Below the pieces are notes generated by a model. The model was not told the DNA's origin. It saw only the letters and a list, made by a program, of their open reading frames with translations, and ran no database searches. Positions 63,077-64,000 of a stretch of DNA of 64,000 bases are shown here, piece after piece. Position 1 is the first letter of the stretch, and every line of letters starts with the position of its first letter. The position numbers were made by a program, and so were the translations under genes. This stretch comes from Actinomycetales bacterium (GTDB taxonomy: Bacteria > Actinomycetota > Actinomycetes > Actinomycetales > Dermatophilaceae): the NCBI GenBank assembly GCA_016715285.1, contig JADKAO010000001.1, positions 186,001-250,000 on the forward strand, written 5' to 3'.

Positions 63077-63813
63077 AGGCAGCTCCGGCTGAGCAACTCC
63101 GGTTGCTCGAGTTCCAAGCGCTCGACACGAGGCTCGACCAGCTCGCACATGCGCGGGCGTCGTTGCCGGAGTTGGCGACGCTCACGACGCTTGGTCAGGA
63201 CTCGGCCGCACTGGACCGGGAGTTGGCGTTGGCTCGGACGGCCCAGCGCGATGTCCAGCGTGAGGTCACCAAGGCGGAGATGGATGTCCAGCAGGTGCGG
63301 GACCGCGCCGAACGTAATCAGAAGCGGCTCGACGTCGGCACCGGCACGGCCAAAGACTTGCAGGCTCTCCAGCACGAGCTCATCTCGCTCGCGCGTCGCC
63401 AGGGCGAACTCGAGGACATCGAGCTCGAGGTGATGGAGCGCGCCGAAGAACTCGACAGCCAGGTGGCTGCCCTGGACTCCCGCCGGTCTGCCCTTGACGC
63501 CGAGATCGCTGACGTGACGGCTCGCCGCGACGAAGCTTTTGCGCGCTTTGATGCGGAGCGTGAGACGGTCCTCGCCTCACGTGGCGAGGTTGCTCCGCAG
63601 ATCGGCGAGGCCTTGATGACCCTCTACGCCAAGGTGCGCGAGAGCAGCGGCGGGATCGGTGCGGCCGAGCTCAAGCAGCGCCGCTGCGGTGGGTGCCGGC
63701 TGGAGCTCAACTCACTCGACTTGTCCTCGATCCGTTCGGCGGCGGCCGACGATGTCGTCCGCTGTGAGGAATGCCGGCGCATCCTCATCCGCACTGCCGA
63801 GTCGGGGCTCTAG
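63073..63813 (+). CDS. Coiled-coil zinc-ribbon protein (C4-type, DUF164 family)
   Basis: This 246-residue protein is mainly a long coiled coil (~10-190: LLEFQALDTRLDQLAHARAS through EIADVTARRDEAFARF) ending in a C4 zinc ribbon, RRCGGCRLELNS and VRCEECRRIL. Members of the family (such as Rv2229c of M. tuberculosis) lie beside the Nif3 and RNase H genes; function is unknown, perhaps nucleic-acid binding. The GTG at 63073 overlaps the Nif3 stop by four bases. It reads directly into the RNase H gene. Confidence 0.9.
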   Translation: MKAAPAEQLRLLEFQALDTRLDQLAHARASLPELATLTTLGQDSAALDRELALARTAQRDVQREVTKAEMDVQQVRDRAERNQKRLDVGTGTAKDLQALQHELISLARRQGELEDIELEVMERAEELDSQVAALDSRRSALDAEIADVTARRDEAFARFDAERETVLASRGEVAPQIGEALMTLYAKVRESSGGIGAAELKQRRCGGCRLELNSLDLSSIRSAAADDVVRCEECRRILIRTAESGL

Positions 63814-63816
63814 CCC

Positions 63817-64000
63817 GTGGCGGGACGTGCTCTCATCGTCGAAGCCGACGGTGGCTCACGCGGCAACCCTGGCATCGCCGGGTTCGGTGCGCTCGTGCGT
63901 GATGCAGCGTCTGGTGTGGTGCTGGTCGAGCGGGCCGAGCCGCTCGGACGGGCCAGCAACAACGTCGCCGAGTATGCCGGGTTGATCGCTGGTCTTGAGG
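63817..64000 (+). CDS. RNase HI-domain protein, N-terminal part (window edge)
   Basis: Only 61 residues are present. They read MAGRALIVEADGGSRGNPGIAG with the first catalytic Asp in EADGG, and NNVAEYAGLIAGLE with the second catalytic Glu, the beginning of an RNase HI fold. In mycobacteria and relatives the gene next to the zinc-ribbon coiled-coil protein encodes a fused RNase HI and acid phosphatase (CobC-like) protein, so the same fusion is likely but lies outside the window. The GTG at 63817 is three bases after the preceding stop. Confidence 0.82.
   Translation, partial: MAGRALIVEADGGSRGNPGIAGFGALVRDAASGVVLVERAEPLGRASNNVAEYAGLIAGLE

Overview
The window is chromosomal DNA of a high-GC actinobacterium. 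The gene set points to Micrococcales, probably an Intrasporangiaceae/Dermatophilaceae-like lineage. Evidence: a SigE-family sigma factor, DUF3052 and DUF3145 proteins, an ArgG starting MSKVLTSLP, aceE-fasR-fabD-fabH-acpP-fabF synteny, a mycobacterial-type EtfBA/EtfD electron-transfer module and a gluABCD glutamate importer. Genus and species are not established.

Layout. 1-495: the 5' end of a znuA-like zinc-binding lipoprotein gene with a Zur-type operator and three 63-bp repeats. 496-15486: housekeeping genes (GNAT protein, glyS, sigma factor and membrane partner, hydrolase, dusB, MerR-type regulator, dgt, a divergent HisD-like gene, dnaG). 15600-37670: a lipid module of a tRNA-Asn, an Sfp-type PPTase, a eukaryotic-type multidomain acyl-CoA carboxylase, a 3171-residue PUFA-synthase-like megasynthase, an acyl-CoA dehydrogenase, EtfD, EtfA and EtfB. 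37840-41216: gluABCD. 41410-43549: a LysM protein and a phosphodiesterase-like protein. 43615-48030: tRNA-Met followed by a glycan island (GT4, DUF2142 membrane protein, flippase). 48495-54410: DUF3145 and the FAS-II operon with its FasR-type regulator. 54524-64000: argG, an MFS exporter, a methyltransferase, aceE, DUF3052, ahpE, tRNA-Val, Nif3, a zinc-ribbon coiled-coil protein and the start of an RNase HI gene.

The lipid module is the most unusual part. One polypeptide carries KS-MAT-KS-six ACPs-KR-dehydratase with no enoylreductase or thioesterase. In all six ACPs the phosphopantetheine-attachment serine is replaced by threonine, while the FAS-II AcpP in the same window keeps serine. The neighbouring carboxylase has a good biotin-carrier motif and carboxyltransferase, but its N-terminal biotin carboxylase domain lacks the glycine-rich ATP loop and the catalytic residues. 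It probably needs a biotin carboxylase in trans. The PPTase is convergent with the carboxylase, and the acyl-CoA dehydrogenase-ETF-EtfD genes would pass electrons to menaquinone. I infer a dedicated system that makes an unusual long-chain acyl product; the product cannot be read from sequence.

A second signal runs through the window. The non-palindromic octamer GTATGCCG / CGGCATAC occurs about 95 times by hand count, roughly 15-fold above a base-composition estimate. It is balanced on both strands, present in genes and spacers, and forms inverted pairs in spacers. It is absent from about 43.25 to 48.40 kb, the glycan island. This resembles a DNA-uptake-sequence-like repeat family, and its absence marks likely recent acquisition.
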